Of a stretch of 64,000 nt of DNA, positions 54,883 to 64,000 are shown in pieces. The notes below the pieces were generated by a model. That model saw only the letters and a program-made list of their open reading frames with translations, ran no database searches and had not been told where the DNA came from. Position 1 is the stretch's first letter. Each line of letters opens with the position of its first letter. This stretch comes from Panorpa germanica (lineage: Eukaryota > Arthropoda > Insecta > Mecoptera > Panorpidae), in NCBI GenBank assembly GCA_963678705.1, contig OY783219.1, positions 682,001-746,000 on the forward strand, given 5' to 3'. Made by a program: the position numbers and the translations under genes.

Positions 54883-57006
54883 ATGGCATATAACGTAAAC
54901 ATGAATGATACTACTGTGGAAGATAGTTTGTTAGCTGGACGCTCAGGTAACTCAACATCTAATGAAGATAGTTGGTTGGGAGTACAAGCAGAGCTGACGA
55001 GGCTTAGGAAGGAACTATTGCAGATGAGTATCAGGAACAGTACAATACAGGAACAGAGAATGAATCATCATGGGTTTATGCCGACACAGAACCTGGAATG
55101 TATACCTGTGTTTAACCCAGCAAGCACGGTATTGACGGCTACAGCTTGGGTGCGAAAATTGGAGGAAATAGCGGACATTTATGGATGGAGTGATAAAGTG
55201 AAGCTTCATCAAGGTGTCAACAAGTTGCAGTGTGCCGCGAGAAACTGGTTTGATGCTAGTTTGAACGTAGTAAAGGATTGGACGACGTTCAAATACGAAT
55301 TAATCAGGAATTTTCCAGTGGAGTACGATGAATCTGACGTACACATGGAACTAATGAAGAGACGACGAGAAAAAAACGAAGCAATAGAAGATTATGTATA
55401 CTCGGTGAAAGCGATCGCCAGTAAAAGTGATAATATCAGTGAAAAGGCCGTGATAAAATACATAATAGCCGGACTAAACAACAAAGACTTGATAAGTGTG
55501 TTATCAATGTGCGACTTTAAAACAGTGCCCGATTTGTTGTTAAAAGTAAAACGGTATGATTCGACACTATTACAAGTGCAAGAAAGGAATCATTTTAGTG
55601 TACGTAAAGACAGACCAAAAGACACAAACGCGATAAAATGTTTTAATTGTAATGAACTCGGACATAAAGCAAACGTGTGCCGAAAAAGTAACCAAGACAG
55701 TGAGACTAAAAGATTCGAACCAAGTGAGAAAAACATTAAAAGTGAAAGTAAAATAAAGTGTTTTAAATGTCAAAAAGAGGGACATATTTCGAGAAATTGT
55801 ACCGCGAATAAAACGAGTGATGCTTTGTTAGTGGACACAAATAAAACATGTGATATGACAAAAGACATGAGCATAGACAGTAACAGTTTTAAATGTCTGA
55901 TTGATACCGGAAGTGATCAGAATTTGATTAGAGCTGACGACTATATTAAATTAAGTAATAATGCGGTTGTGCGTGAAAACAAAATTGTATTGACTGGAAT
56001 CGGAGGATTTCAAATCAAAGTTTTAGGTGAATTTAGTGCTCAAGTGAAAGTAGACAATGAACAGTACTGTACTAACTTTTTAATAGTTCCATCAAGTACA
56101 ACTAGGCATAGTGTTGTAATTGGTAAACCTCTGCTAGACCAAGTAGAAACCACAATAAGTGTAGACGGTATTACCATGCGAAAAAGGTACGAGAAAAGTG
56201 AGCAGAATAAAATATTAGGTGTAGCCGACGACGAAATCGTCATGGGTAATAACAATAGTCCAGGTGCCAGGGCTAAAGTTGAGGAACTACTTAAAACTTA
56301 TGAACCAAAAGTAACAAGGGTTACTGAAGCAGCAGAAATATACATGACCGATGAGGTTCCTGTTTTTCAAAATTCGCGACGTATGGCTTACTGCGAACAA
56401 GAAGAAGTTGAGAAACATGTAGAAACCTGGTTGAACGACGGCAAGGTCGAAGAGCAAGCATTAAACAAAACTTATCAGCGTAGCATAAATACTACACCGT
56501 TCAAGTTGTTAACAGGTGTGACAATGAAAACAGAAGATGAGACGCATATCTCTCAGCTGTTAGAAGAAGGTAATCGAGAAATGCGTAAGGACGATTTCCA
56601 CGAGTTACGGGTTAACGCCCAGAAACAAATATTGAAAACACAGGAAGAGAATCCCAGGAATTTCAATAGAAATAGGAAACCAGCTAGGACATACAAAGTC
56701 GGAGACATTGTTGCCGTAAAAAGAACCCAGTTTGGTACTGGATTTAAATTATATAACAAATATTTAGGACCGTATCAGGTTACAGGAGTTGACCGAAATG
56801 AGCGGTATAGGGTAAGACGTATCGGTGAAGGGGAAGGTTCTTCTAATACACTTTCAAAGGCCGATCACATGAAACCATGGGACGTATTCTCAGACGACAG
56901 TGATTCTGAAACCGGAGATGTTATGGGTCAGGTGCCGAACAGCAAACAGATGACAGCAGTAACGTATCGTCTTTGGAGGCCAAAGCAAGGTCATATGGCC
57001 GTGTAG
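54883..57006 (+). CDS. In-frame Gag-protease-integrase-tail fusion
   Basis: ATG 54883, 707 residues, uninterrupted. Capsid region (TAWVRKLEEIADIYGWSDKV), two CCHC knuckles (residues about 252 and 292), protease with LIDTGSD (about 340), then the first residues of RT (VEKHVETWLNDGKVEE). At about 56453 (residue about 523) the frame passes directly into the integrase C-terminal part (QRSINTTPFKLLTGVTM, VAVKRTQFGTGF, LGPYQVTGVDRNERYRV). Comparison with the family A polyprotein shows about 590 residues are missing. The stop lies just inside the 3' LTR. The reading frame is preserved across the deletion. It could still make capsids and protease, supplying structure but not enzymes. Confidence 0.9.
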   Translation: MAYNVNMNDTTVEDSLLAGRSGNSTSNEDSWLGVQAELTRLRKELLQMSIRNSTIQEQRMNHHGFMPTQNLECIPVFNPASTVLTATAWVRKLEEIADIYGWSDKVKLHQGVNKLQCAARNWFDASLNVVKDWTTFKYELIRNFPVEYDESDVHMELMKRRREKNEAIEDYVYSVKAIASKSDNISEKAVIKYIIAGLNNKDLISVLSMCDFKTVPDLLLKVKRYDSTLLQVQERNHFSVRKDRPKDTNAIKCFNCNELGHKANVCRKSNQDSETKRFEPSEKNIKSESKIKCFKCQKEGHISRNCTANKTSDALLVDTNKTCDMTKDMSIDSNSFKCLIDTGSDQNLIRADDYIKLSNNAVVRENKIVLTGIGGFQIKVLGEFSAQVKVDNEQYCTNFLIVPSSTTRHSVVIGKPLLDQVETTISVDGITMRKRYEKSEQNKILGVADDEIVMGNNNSPGARAKVEELLKTYEPKVTRVTEAAEIYMTDEVPVFQNSRRMAYCEQEEVEKHVETWLNDGKVEEQALNKTYQRSINTTPFKLLTGVTMKTEDETHISQLLEEGNREMRKDDFHELRVNAQKQILKTQEENPRNFNRNRKPARTYKVGDIVAVKRTQFGTGFKLYNKYLGPYQVTGVDRNERYRVRRIGEGEGSSNTLSKADHMKPWDVFSDDSDSETGDVMGQVPNSKQMTAVTYRLWRPKQGHMAV

Positions 57007-57625
57007 GATCGTAAAAATACATCAAGCGTACAAAGTAGGCGTAACTATAACACCCGAGCTAGAAAAGTCGTAAAATAGTGTGATTAATGAGGGTATATAT
57101 TTTAAGTAGAAACCAAGTGACAAGTTAAAAGCAATTATAATGTGTGGAACTTTAAACCACTGATTGAATACATGAGGGGATGTGTTATTGAAATTAACCA
57201 GGCGTATTCTTAGAATTAAAATAACAAATCTTTTAAGCCAAGCTGAAAAAACTAATGTAGGACCGAGTATATATTAGCTAGAATTTAAGGTTGTTTATGC
57301 ATTCATTGTTCTGTATTTGTAAAGTAAACATCAACGTTTATATTGTAACCTTATTGTATTAGCATTATTATTATCATTATTATTATCATCGTTATTATTT
57401 TATTCAATAAATGTATTAAACCAATTATGTGATTCTTTATCATCCTGACAAACCAACTAAGATATTACATAGTTGAATATTAATTGAATTGACATTTGCC
57501 CTAAATTAAACAAGAGTACCTTGATTCCACACCAGATTAGCGGATTGGTTATTGTTTTCCACATAAGAAGTTGGATAGTTCTCGTTTTCCACGTTAGTAG
57601 TGGCATTGTACTCTCGTTTTCCACA
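57002..57625 (+). repeat. 3' LTR, family B copy 2
   Basis: 624 bp, one visible difference from the 5' LTR; TACA duplication follows. Confidence 0.92.
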
Positions 57626-57629
57626 TACA

Positions 57630-58139
57630 TATACACGTAATACACCAACGCTGCAATTTTTTTTAAATCCATAATTAATATATATTATGACACACATACA
57701 CATAATAAATATATACAGATATACGCGACACAAGTTTTTAATTTTTGTGGTATTTCAACAAACGTTTTTATTTATAAAAATAAATACGAAAACGAAATTT
57801 ATTGAAAGTAAATACTAATAATAATTTTTTTACACTTAATATAATATTAATTGTTTTACACTTAAAAATTTGATTATATCATTCATGTAGTAAAGACATA
57901 GCACATAATTTACTATCATAATCAAATAATACGCATTTATTTTTTATAAGTTCTGCTGATTGTATCTCACTAGATTCAGACACTGGTAATGAAAACAATA
58001 AATTTATTACTTATTGCTAGTGCAAAAAGGTTATGGAACAACTAACGTAATATTTAGTGCGCAGGCGTTCTAGAAAATTTATCACATCATCGGCCAAGGA
58101 ATGGCTGATGATCGCATGTCAATATTATAGGCATAGTAC
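57630..58139. other. Intergenic, nothing recognised
   Basis: AT-rich; no coding or repeat signal until the CGGCCGA-type units. Confidence 0.4.
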
Positions 58140-58371
58140 GGCGTCGATGGTTTACCAACCCTCGGCCGTTACAAAGCACCGATGCTTGGCCAAGCATCAG
58201 CAGCCATACCTTGGCCGATCAATGGTTTTTTTTTAGCATCGGCGACTTCGTATGGGCGATGGTTTACCAACCCTCGGCCGTTACAAAGCACCGATGCTTG
58301 GCCAAGCATCAGCAGCCATACCTTGGCCGATCAATGGTTTTTTTTTTAGCATCGGCGACTTCGTATGGGTA
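58140..58371. repeat. Tandem duplication of a CGGCCGA-type unit
   Basis: Two units of about 115 bp, each running from CGATGGTTTACCAACCCTCG to AGCATCGGCGACTTCGTATGG, lie head to tail (about 58144-58258 and 58259-58371). They differ by one T in a T-run. GGCCAAGCATC and CCTTGGCCGATC motifs recall the GC-rich element at 50299-50785. Confidence 0.8.
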
Positions 58372-58893
58372 AAAAAAGTAGAATCTGAAACGACCAACTT
58401 ACTAAAGTTCAAGAAAAGACAAGCTTGGAGAAACCTTGCCGAAGAGTTAAACCATAATTTAACTACTAAACAATTATGGGAAAAAATTAATAGGATGAGA
58501 GGTTCAGGAAAATGCACGAAAACAATTTCACCTAACAGTGAGGACTTGTTATGTGAACTTTCACAAGTAATAGCACCGCCCTGGGTACCTGAGCAAGAAA
58601 GCGTACTATATGGAGTCACTCAAGACGACTCTAGTAAAATGATGATTAAAGAAGTAGAAATGTGGGAACTACAATCTCACCTTATAATGACGAAAACAAC
58701 CACGCCCGGTCCAGATGGAATATCTTATGAAATGTTAGGCCATCTCCCATCAATCGCTAAAAAATTATTATTAAACATATACAACACAATTTTGGAAGAA
58801 GAACTAATTCCTGAGTCCTGGAAAAATACTCAGATTGTTCCAATATTAAAAATAGATAAGCCAGTAAATCAATCACCTCATATAGACCTATAA
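58372..58893 (+). pseudogene. I/Jockey-type LINE RT N-terminal fragment
   Basis: An open segment with WRNLAEELNHNLTTKQLWEK, TTTPGPDGISYEMLGHLP and PESWKNTQIVPILKIDKP, the start of the RT domain in I-like LINEs. It shifts frame at the next conserved motif (YRPITLI, about 58884) and ends. The catalytic motifs are missing. Confidence 0.75.
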
Positions 58894-59289
58894 CTCTCAT
58901 TAAGGCGCTCGTCTCCTCAGAGAGTAAGTTAAAATAAACAAAGCATTTTAAGAAGTGTAGAAGGGAAAGACGAGTGCGTAGGCGTGGCTAAAAAGTCTTA
59001 TCTCAGGGATAAAAACTATTTGTAAGCGTAATTAAGATTTCCAGTGTTGCACAACATTAAAATAAAAGAACCATAAAATTTTACACTAAGAATAAATAAA
59101 AATATAACAATTTAATTAAATTATATTATAATATAATTAAAAAAAACAAATAAAATTTAATGTAACAGTTTTTAATAATTTTAATATTCTAAAATTACGA
59201 TATAGAAATATATGTACTTTTATAACCTATTAATTTGATAAAAACTAAACATAAAACTGTGGTTTCTTGATTATAAATTATCCATTACG
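58894..59289. other. Intergenic, nothing recognised
   Basis: AT-rich, no feature seen. Confidence 0.4.
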
Positions 59290-59935
59290 ATCTGGATTTC
59301 GAATAGGCATATTTCGAAGGTATCGAGAGTCTACTATCTCGGGAAGTAAGCATTCGTTATAAAAAAATTATAATTTGGATTTCATTTCTTCTTCCCAAAA
59401 TCTCTCATTTCTTTCAATTCTCTCATAGAGAATATTGTTTGGTTTTTCAACAGGAGTCCAAAACACAAACAAACAATATTTGCGTTGTGTAACTTGTAGC
59501 TGCCCTTGTATTTAATAGTAAAAATCATGATTTTTTTTAAATTAAAACAAGCAATTTGCAATTGTTCCAAATGTTACTTTCTTTGATTCAATTGCCGCAA
59601 TTGGTGTTAACATACTTGCCGAAGCTGGACATTTAATTTCTATTAAACCATCTTCTCCTATTAGTCCATCAGGACTAGCTGCAAGAAATGGATAGTTTTT
59701 GTCAATAAATAAACCTGCATCTGCTATTTCTAAATTTAGTAACTTCGATACATCATTTTTAGCCACAGGTTCCTTTTCTATACCATATCTTGTTGCTTTA
59801 TTTCCAGCAAATGTGCTATAAAGATGGTTTTTGACTAAATTTGCACAAGATGTCTTCTTTCTCATTTTACAAACTTTACCAAATGAAGATGATGTTAGTC
59901 GCTTCTATCTTTCTTGCTTCCACAAGTATTGCGAC
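59290..59935 (-). pseudogene. YqaJ-like exonuclease fragment
   Basis: On the minus strand, 59935-59865 reads LTSSSFGKVCKM and 59865-59542 reads RKKTSCANLVKNHLY, ATRYGIEKEP, LFIDKNYPFLAASPDGLIG and LIEIKCPASA. YGIE, SPDG and EIKCP carry the Glu, Asp and Glu-x-Lys residues of the YqaJ/lambda-exonuclease nuclease core. A frame shift near 59545 separates the rest (YQIQGQL-like, then LPEIVDSRYLRNMPI to about 59290). Such multi-copy insect genes are thought to come from DNA transposons or viruses. No partner gene is next to it. Confidence 0.75.
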
Positions 59936-59984
59936 TTTGCTCTTTTGTATTTTTTAAATTGTTCTTGTTATTATATATATTAAC

Positions 59985-60779
59985 TAGCTTTTACCCCCGT
60001 CGCAAGCGACGTTTGTTTTTTGTGAGTGGCTTGAATTTTAAGTCAAAATTTAATTTTTAAATTGAAATAATAAATAAACTCGTCCTATATTGATTTAACA
60101 TTTAATAACAATTAATTTTCATACAAACTGACTAAGAAAATACATTTTTTATATCAAAATAAAAAATATTTTGAATTTATGCGATATTTGAACAACTTTT
60201 TTTCATAATTTGGGATTTTTTTTTCGATTCGTAAATAAGTTGCCAAGGTTAGGCTATATACAAAATTTCAACTTTCTAGCACAATTTTTACTCTCGGCAA
60301 ATACTGCCCCCGTGCCCCCCAATAAAATTTTAAAATTTTGAATTTTTTTTTTATAAATAATATACTTAATTATTCTAGAATCCAGAATATGAACTTTCTC
60401 CAAAGTTCCCTACCGGGCCCCCGAATTTCTTCAACCCCCCCTTTTTCAATTTTTGAATTTCTACTTTTTGAGAAATGTCAGCATTAAGTTAACCTTAATA
60501 CACATGCAAAACTTCAACTTTATATCTTTTACGACTTAAAAGTAATGAAGCAAAAAAGGGATCACTTTTTTTCCAGTTTTTCCAAAATTACGGGTTTCCA
60601 GGAAATTCAGGGAAAAATCCAGGGACGCCAAAAGTCTTAGAATTTTTTTCTCTACGAAATAGGAAATTTTTAAAAACTTCCCTGGAGCCGTTTTCGAGAT
60701 GCCATACAAAATTCGAACCAAACATATAAGAATATAAGACTATAAGAATATAAATATACACCTGGGACATTATAATATA
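59985..60779 (-). mobile_element. Non-autonomous Helitron, minus strand, first of two
   Basis: 3' terminus CTAG at 59985-59988 with hairpin CGTCGC-TT-GCGACG inside it (about 60000). The 5' end abuts the next element at 60779, reading TATATTATAATGTCCCAGG on the minus strand. Interior matches 14083-14840 in outline. No ORF. Confidence 0.75.
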
Positions 60780-61611
60780 CTAGCTTTTACCCCCGTCGCA
60801 AGCGACGTCTGTCTTTTGTGTGTGGCTTTAATTTCATGTCAAATTTAAATTCCATAAAATTTACCCCCGCCGCAAAGCGACGTCCTTTTGGCGTGTATGA
60901 TTTGAATCCAATAAAATTATTTGTAATTACATTTCATATTTAATTGTACTTTAAACTGAAATAATAAACTCGCACAATAATAAAACAATTTTTCAACTTA
61001 TCAAAATAAAAAATATTTTCAATTTATAAGCTATTTGACCAACTTTTTTTCAAAATTTGGGATTTTTTTTTCGATTCGTAAATAAGTTACCAAGGTTAGC
61101 CTATATACAAAATTTCAACTTTCTAGCACAATTTTTACTCTCGGAAAATACTGCCCCCAAATAAAATTTTGAAATTTTGAATTTTTTTTTATTAATAATA
61201 TACTTAATTATTCTACAATCCAGAATATGAACTTTCTCCAAAGTTCCTTACCGGGCCCCCGAATTTCTTCAACCCCCCCTTTTTCTATTTTTGAAATTCT
61301 AATTTTTGAGAAATGTCAGCATTAAATACCTTAATACACATGCAAAATTTCAACTTTCTATCGTTTCCAAATTAAAAGTAATACAGCAAAAAAGGGATCA
61401 CTTTTTTTCCAGTTTTTCCAAAATTACGGGTTTCCAGGAAATTCAGGGAAAAATCCGGGGACGCCAAAAGTCTTAGAAATTTTTTCTCTACGAAATAGGA
61501 AATTTTTAAAAACTTCCCTGGAGCCGTTTTCGAGATGCCATACAAAATTCACTACCAAACATATAAGAATATAAGATCATAAATATACACCTGGGACATT
61601 ATAATATAGGA
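60780..61611 (-). mobile_element. Non-autonomous Helitron, minus strand, second of two
   Basis: CTAG at 60780-60783, hairpin at about 60798-60811, and the 5' end TCCTATATTATAATGTCCC at 61611. A second 3'-end-like hairpin (CGCCGCAAAGCGACG, about 60868) lies 70 bp inside, so a third, truncated 3' end is stacked here. The interior is nearly the same as that of the neighbour. Confidence 0.78.
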
Positions 61612-61669
61612 TTGTGTGTGCCTTTCGGCTTTACAATCTACAGTATTATATTTCTAATACATTTCATTC

Positions 61670-62280
61670 CTATATACATTCAAACTTAAAACTAAACTTA
61701 AAAAAACTGCCTCCCTTTAATAGCTGGCCAATATTCCTTTCGCTCGCTACTTTTTCCTTACACTCAAACTTAATGTGCTCCAGTGTTTCGTCCTCCGCTC
61801 CGCACATTCTACACTTTCTTTCCTCACTCTTTTCCCAGTATCTGTTTCCTTTTTCCTCATTTCCCAATCTAAACCTTGCTGTTCTTCTTATGTGTTTTTA
61901 TGTCTTTTTCTATAAGGTACTGAGGCACATTATTTTCCCATAACCTTTTATATCTTTTATTGTAGTTACTTTTTTCTACTTTTCCCATTCTCTCCTGCTG
62001 TTGTATCTCCTTATCCCTTCTCCTTAGCTCCTCTTCCACACTTGCGCCACCTTCTCTTCTCCTCTCTGCCTCCTCGATCGCCATTCCATTCCTTTCAAAG
62101 TACTCCTTTCTCTTTTTTGGACCTCCTCCCCCCCCCCATTCTTTATGCTATCCTCTCTTATTTTCTTTAAAATTTTGCTTTCCGCGAATATTAAGCGTCT
62201 TCGTTCTATATTTTTATTTTCTCTAAATTTTCTACTTGAACACTTCTGCGTATACTTTTCTGGACAGTTTTTCATCAAGT
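61670..62280 (-). pseudogene. LINE ORF2 C-terminal fragment
   Basis: Three overlapping minus frames: 62280-62024 (Lys/Arg-rich with a CPEKYTQKCSS start), 62084-61869 (EEELRRRDKEIQQQERMGKV, KRYKRLWENNVPQYL) and 61867-61670 (RMGNEEKGNRYW, CRMCGAEDETLEHIKFEC knuckle). Frame shifts join them. It is the same type of element as at 25880-26250. Confidence 0.65.
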
Positions 62281-62519
62281 AGTGCCTTATGCAATGACCA
62301 GTGCAGCTCTTTTCCTTTGTCGTAAGATGAAACAGCTATATTATACCTCGCTTCATAAGATCCACGAAGTGTATTATTTATTCTTGTTTGGTAAATTAAA
62401 AACGACAATTTACTTATATTACCATTTTAAATCATTAAGAAAAACCATATTTTGTACCATATAGATTCTGTTACTTAATTATATGGGTAATATAAGTGTG
62501 TTAAAATAAAATACTAGAT
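62281..62519. other. Intergenic, nothing recognised
   Basis: AT-rich spacer. Confidence 0.4.
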
Positions 62520-62820
62520 CTAAGTCAACCAAATTCGGAGAAGTATTTTTAAACGAACTACAAATCTACAACAAAACACTTGAATCTCCTATGTATTTTG
62601 CAACAATAGGATTAAAATATTCGGCAGCATTTCCACCAGTAGATTAGGACCAAAAGGTTATGTTTAAATATTCGGTATATGACACTACGTCGTTGCCACC
62701 AATTAATCTGTTATATTTTGGTCCATGCATTTCTACACTACGGCTAAAACCTTCTGCAATAATGTCAGCTTTTATAGACTTAGCAGATTGATCCCAATTT
62801 TTATATCAAACGAATCATGA
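62520..62820 (-). pseudogene. Mutator-like (Phantom-type) transposase fragment
   Basis: The minus strand from 62815 reads NWDQSAKSIKADIIAEGFSR, SVEMHGPKYNRLIGG and, in a shifted frame, NAAEYFNPIVAKYIG. These are three consecutive landmarks of insect Mutator-like transposases (the middle one normally ends in GDGDSS, here altered). About 100 residues with a stop; dead. Confidence 0.55.
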
Positions 62821-63149
62821 TTCATTACAGATTGTAACTAGTTTTATAACCGAGTTGTAACTAGTAGTATTTTGTTCATAACAGAGTTGTAACTAGGTTT
62901 GTAAGAACTCTTCGCCCAAGCACCATCAGCGACCACCGTTATTAAAGTCTGTGTCCACACTAACTTCAGATATTGCCAGTTTAGCTTCTCTTGGTCAGCT
63001 TCTTTCATAGATTTCCGTCTTTAATTGCTATCCTTGACCTGTGCATATTGTACTTCGAACCATGTTCAAATTTATGTTACAAGAATTGTTATTATTCTCT
63101 ATACATAATACATAAGTTTTATTATAGTTTTTACTAAGGTTTTACATTT
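62821..63149. other. Intergenic with a short direct repeat
   Basis: GAGTTGTAACTAG occurs at about 62851 and 62886, with a related TTGTAACTAG copy near 62834. Otherwise featureless. Confidence 0.5.
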
Positions 63150-63444
63150 GAAATCTAAAGAAAAATTCCTAAATTTTGAAAAAAAAAAAAGTTTGTCAAA
63201 AAACGCGTAAGTTTGAAACAAAATAAAACAAATGAAACAAATAAATTGAAACAAATATTTTTTTTTATATTTAGATTATATGAAAAAATATTTTTAATAT
63301 TGAACGCCTCTTCATTATTATATTCAAGCCAAATATTTCAGTTTAACGATGGAATAAAAATTTGAAATGAAATTACGAGTTATTACATTGTATTCAACTC
63401 AACAATATAGAACAGTCGTCGCTTTGCGACATGGTGAACGCTAG
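63150..63444 (+). mobile_element. Helitron 3' fragment
   Basis: The interior resembles the last 280 bp of the Helitron at 14083-14840. Hairpin CGTCGC-TTT-GCGACA (about 63417-63431), then CTAG at 63441-63444. The 5' part is missing. Confidence 0.6.
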
Positions 63445-64000
63445 TATGTTAAAATGAATCAGAGATGTGGGCTATTCAATTTCTTAAATAACTTAGAACG
63501 ACACCAGCTTTAGAGCCTGTAAATGTTATTGATATCTTAGAGAGATAACATACAGCATAGCATACTCCAGATAAGCTACACGCATACTACACAAAATCTT
63601 CATACGCACAACCAGTATGCACACATGCATAGAAATCAGCAGCTTTAACCTGTCTGTGAAATTACCCCCACCATTTCCCCTCTGCCCGATTCCTCACCGC
63701 ATCTGAATGTAGGCGAGTAATTTTATTGTATAAAATAATTCAAAAACATGACTTACTAAAATACATATTCTACTTGGTATTCTGAGTCGAAAATTATCAA
63801 AGATAATAAAATATTAAAGGGTAAGGTTAAACCTAAGAGTTAATAAGTTCAAATTTTTAATATTCTAACCTTAAGGGCAAAATAAAGCACCTTAAACATT
63901 GCAAAAATTGGTACTTTTTAGCAATTAATTTATACTAGTTCTATACGAATTTTTAAAATTTTTTCATTATTAGATCATTTATTCATCTTTATTTAATACA
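63445..64000. other. Right flank, nothing recognised
   Basis: No ORF, repeat or motif that I can support to the end of the window. Confidence 0.4.

Larger units (their letters stand above)
53914..57625 (+). mobile_element. Family B LTR element, copy 2, young deletion derivative
   Basis: Two 624-bp LTRs (53914-54537 and 57002-57625; TGTAGG...TTCCACA) are flanked by TACA duplications (53910-53913 and 57626-57629). I find one difference between them (CAAACCTTTT against CAAATCTTTT). The interior is only 2.46 kb with one long ORF, so RT, RNase H and most of integrase are missing, yet the copy moved recently. It must have used enzymes from another element. Confidence 0.93.

Noticed and set aside
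1..64000. tRNA or rRNA genes
   Set aside because: No stretch with convincing A and B boxes and cloverleaf pairing was seen by eye; the tRNA-like matches are primer-binding sites. A covariance-model scan would be decisive.

Overview
This is a eukaryotic, AT-rich, gene-poor window, almost certainly from an insect. Two tandem gustatory-receptor-type 7TM genes, a spliced DUF4806-like gene with GT-AG introns, env-bearing errantivirus-like LTR elements primed by a tRNA-Ser-type site, and I/Jockey-clade LINEs all point to insects. The LINE zinc-knuckle tails resemble copies I associate with Hymenoptera, but the order is a weak inference. There is no bacterial operon structure, CRISPR array or RNA gene that I can support.

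Layout. 0.2-8.5 kb: one errantivirus-like provirus with LTR pair, PBS, PPT and TATA target duplication. Its pol is mostly deleted, and a hAT transposon with an 8-bp duplication sits inside its 5' LTR. 8.8-13 kb: fragments of hAT, Jockey and Mutator-like elements and one unrecognised candidate gene. 13-17.6 kb: Helitrons joined end to end, one of them split by an Academ-like transposon carrying an XPG-like nuclease and a Cys-rich tail. 18.8-24.9 kb (minus): a second errantivirus-like element with env, a chimeric integrase ORF and a Gag with a 20-residue repeat. 27.2-41.4 kb: two gustatory-receptor genes on the same strand, separated by a young Ty3/gypsy element (LTRs differ at about 3 of 820 sites) and an older minus-strand LTR element. 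42.7-50.3 kb: an LTR element whose LTR is split by a nearly intact I-type LINE with a 16-bp duplication; its gag runs into a GC-rich inverted-repeat element. 51.2-53.2 kb: an intact five-exon DUF4806-like host gene with a foldback repeat in intron 2. 53.9-57.6 kb: a second, very young copy of the same LTR family, in which gag-protease is fused in frame to the integrase tail. 58-64 kb: LINE, YqaJ-nuclease, Helitron and Mutator-like remains.

How it fits together. Only the two receptor genes, the DUF4806-like gene and perhaps the 9.6-10.0 kb ORF look like host genes. The rest is nested mobile DNA, and target duplications give a relative order for several insertions (LTR before hAT, Helitron before Academ, LTR before LINE). 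The strongest unusual signals are the young in-frame deletion derivative at 53.9-57.6 kb, the integrase ORF whose catalytic half is replaced by an unassigned region of about 160 residues, the repeat-bearing Gag, the Helitron arrays with the nested Academ, and two long foldback repeats beside or inside host genes.
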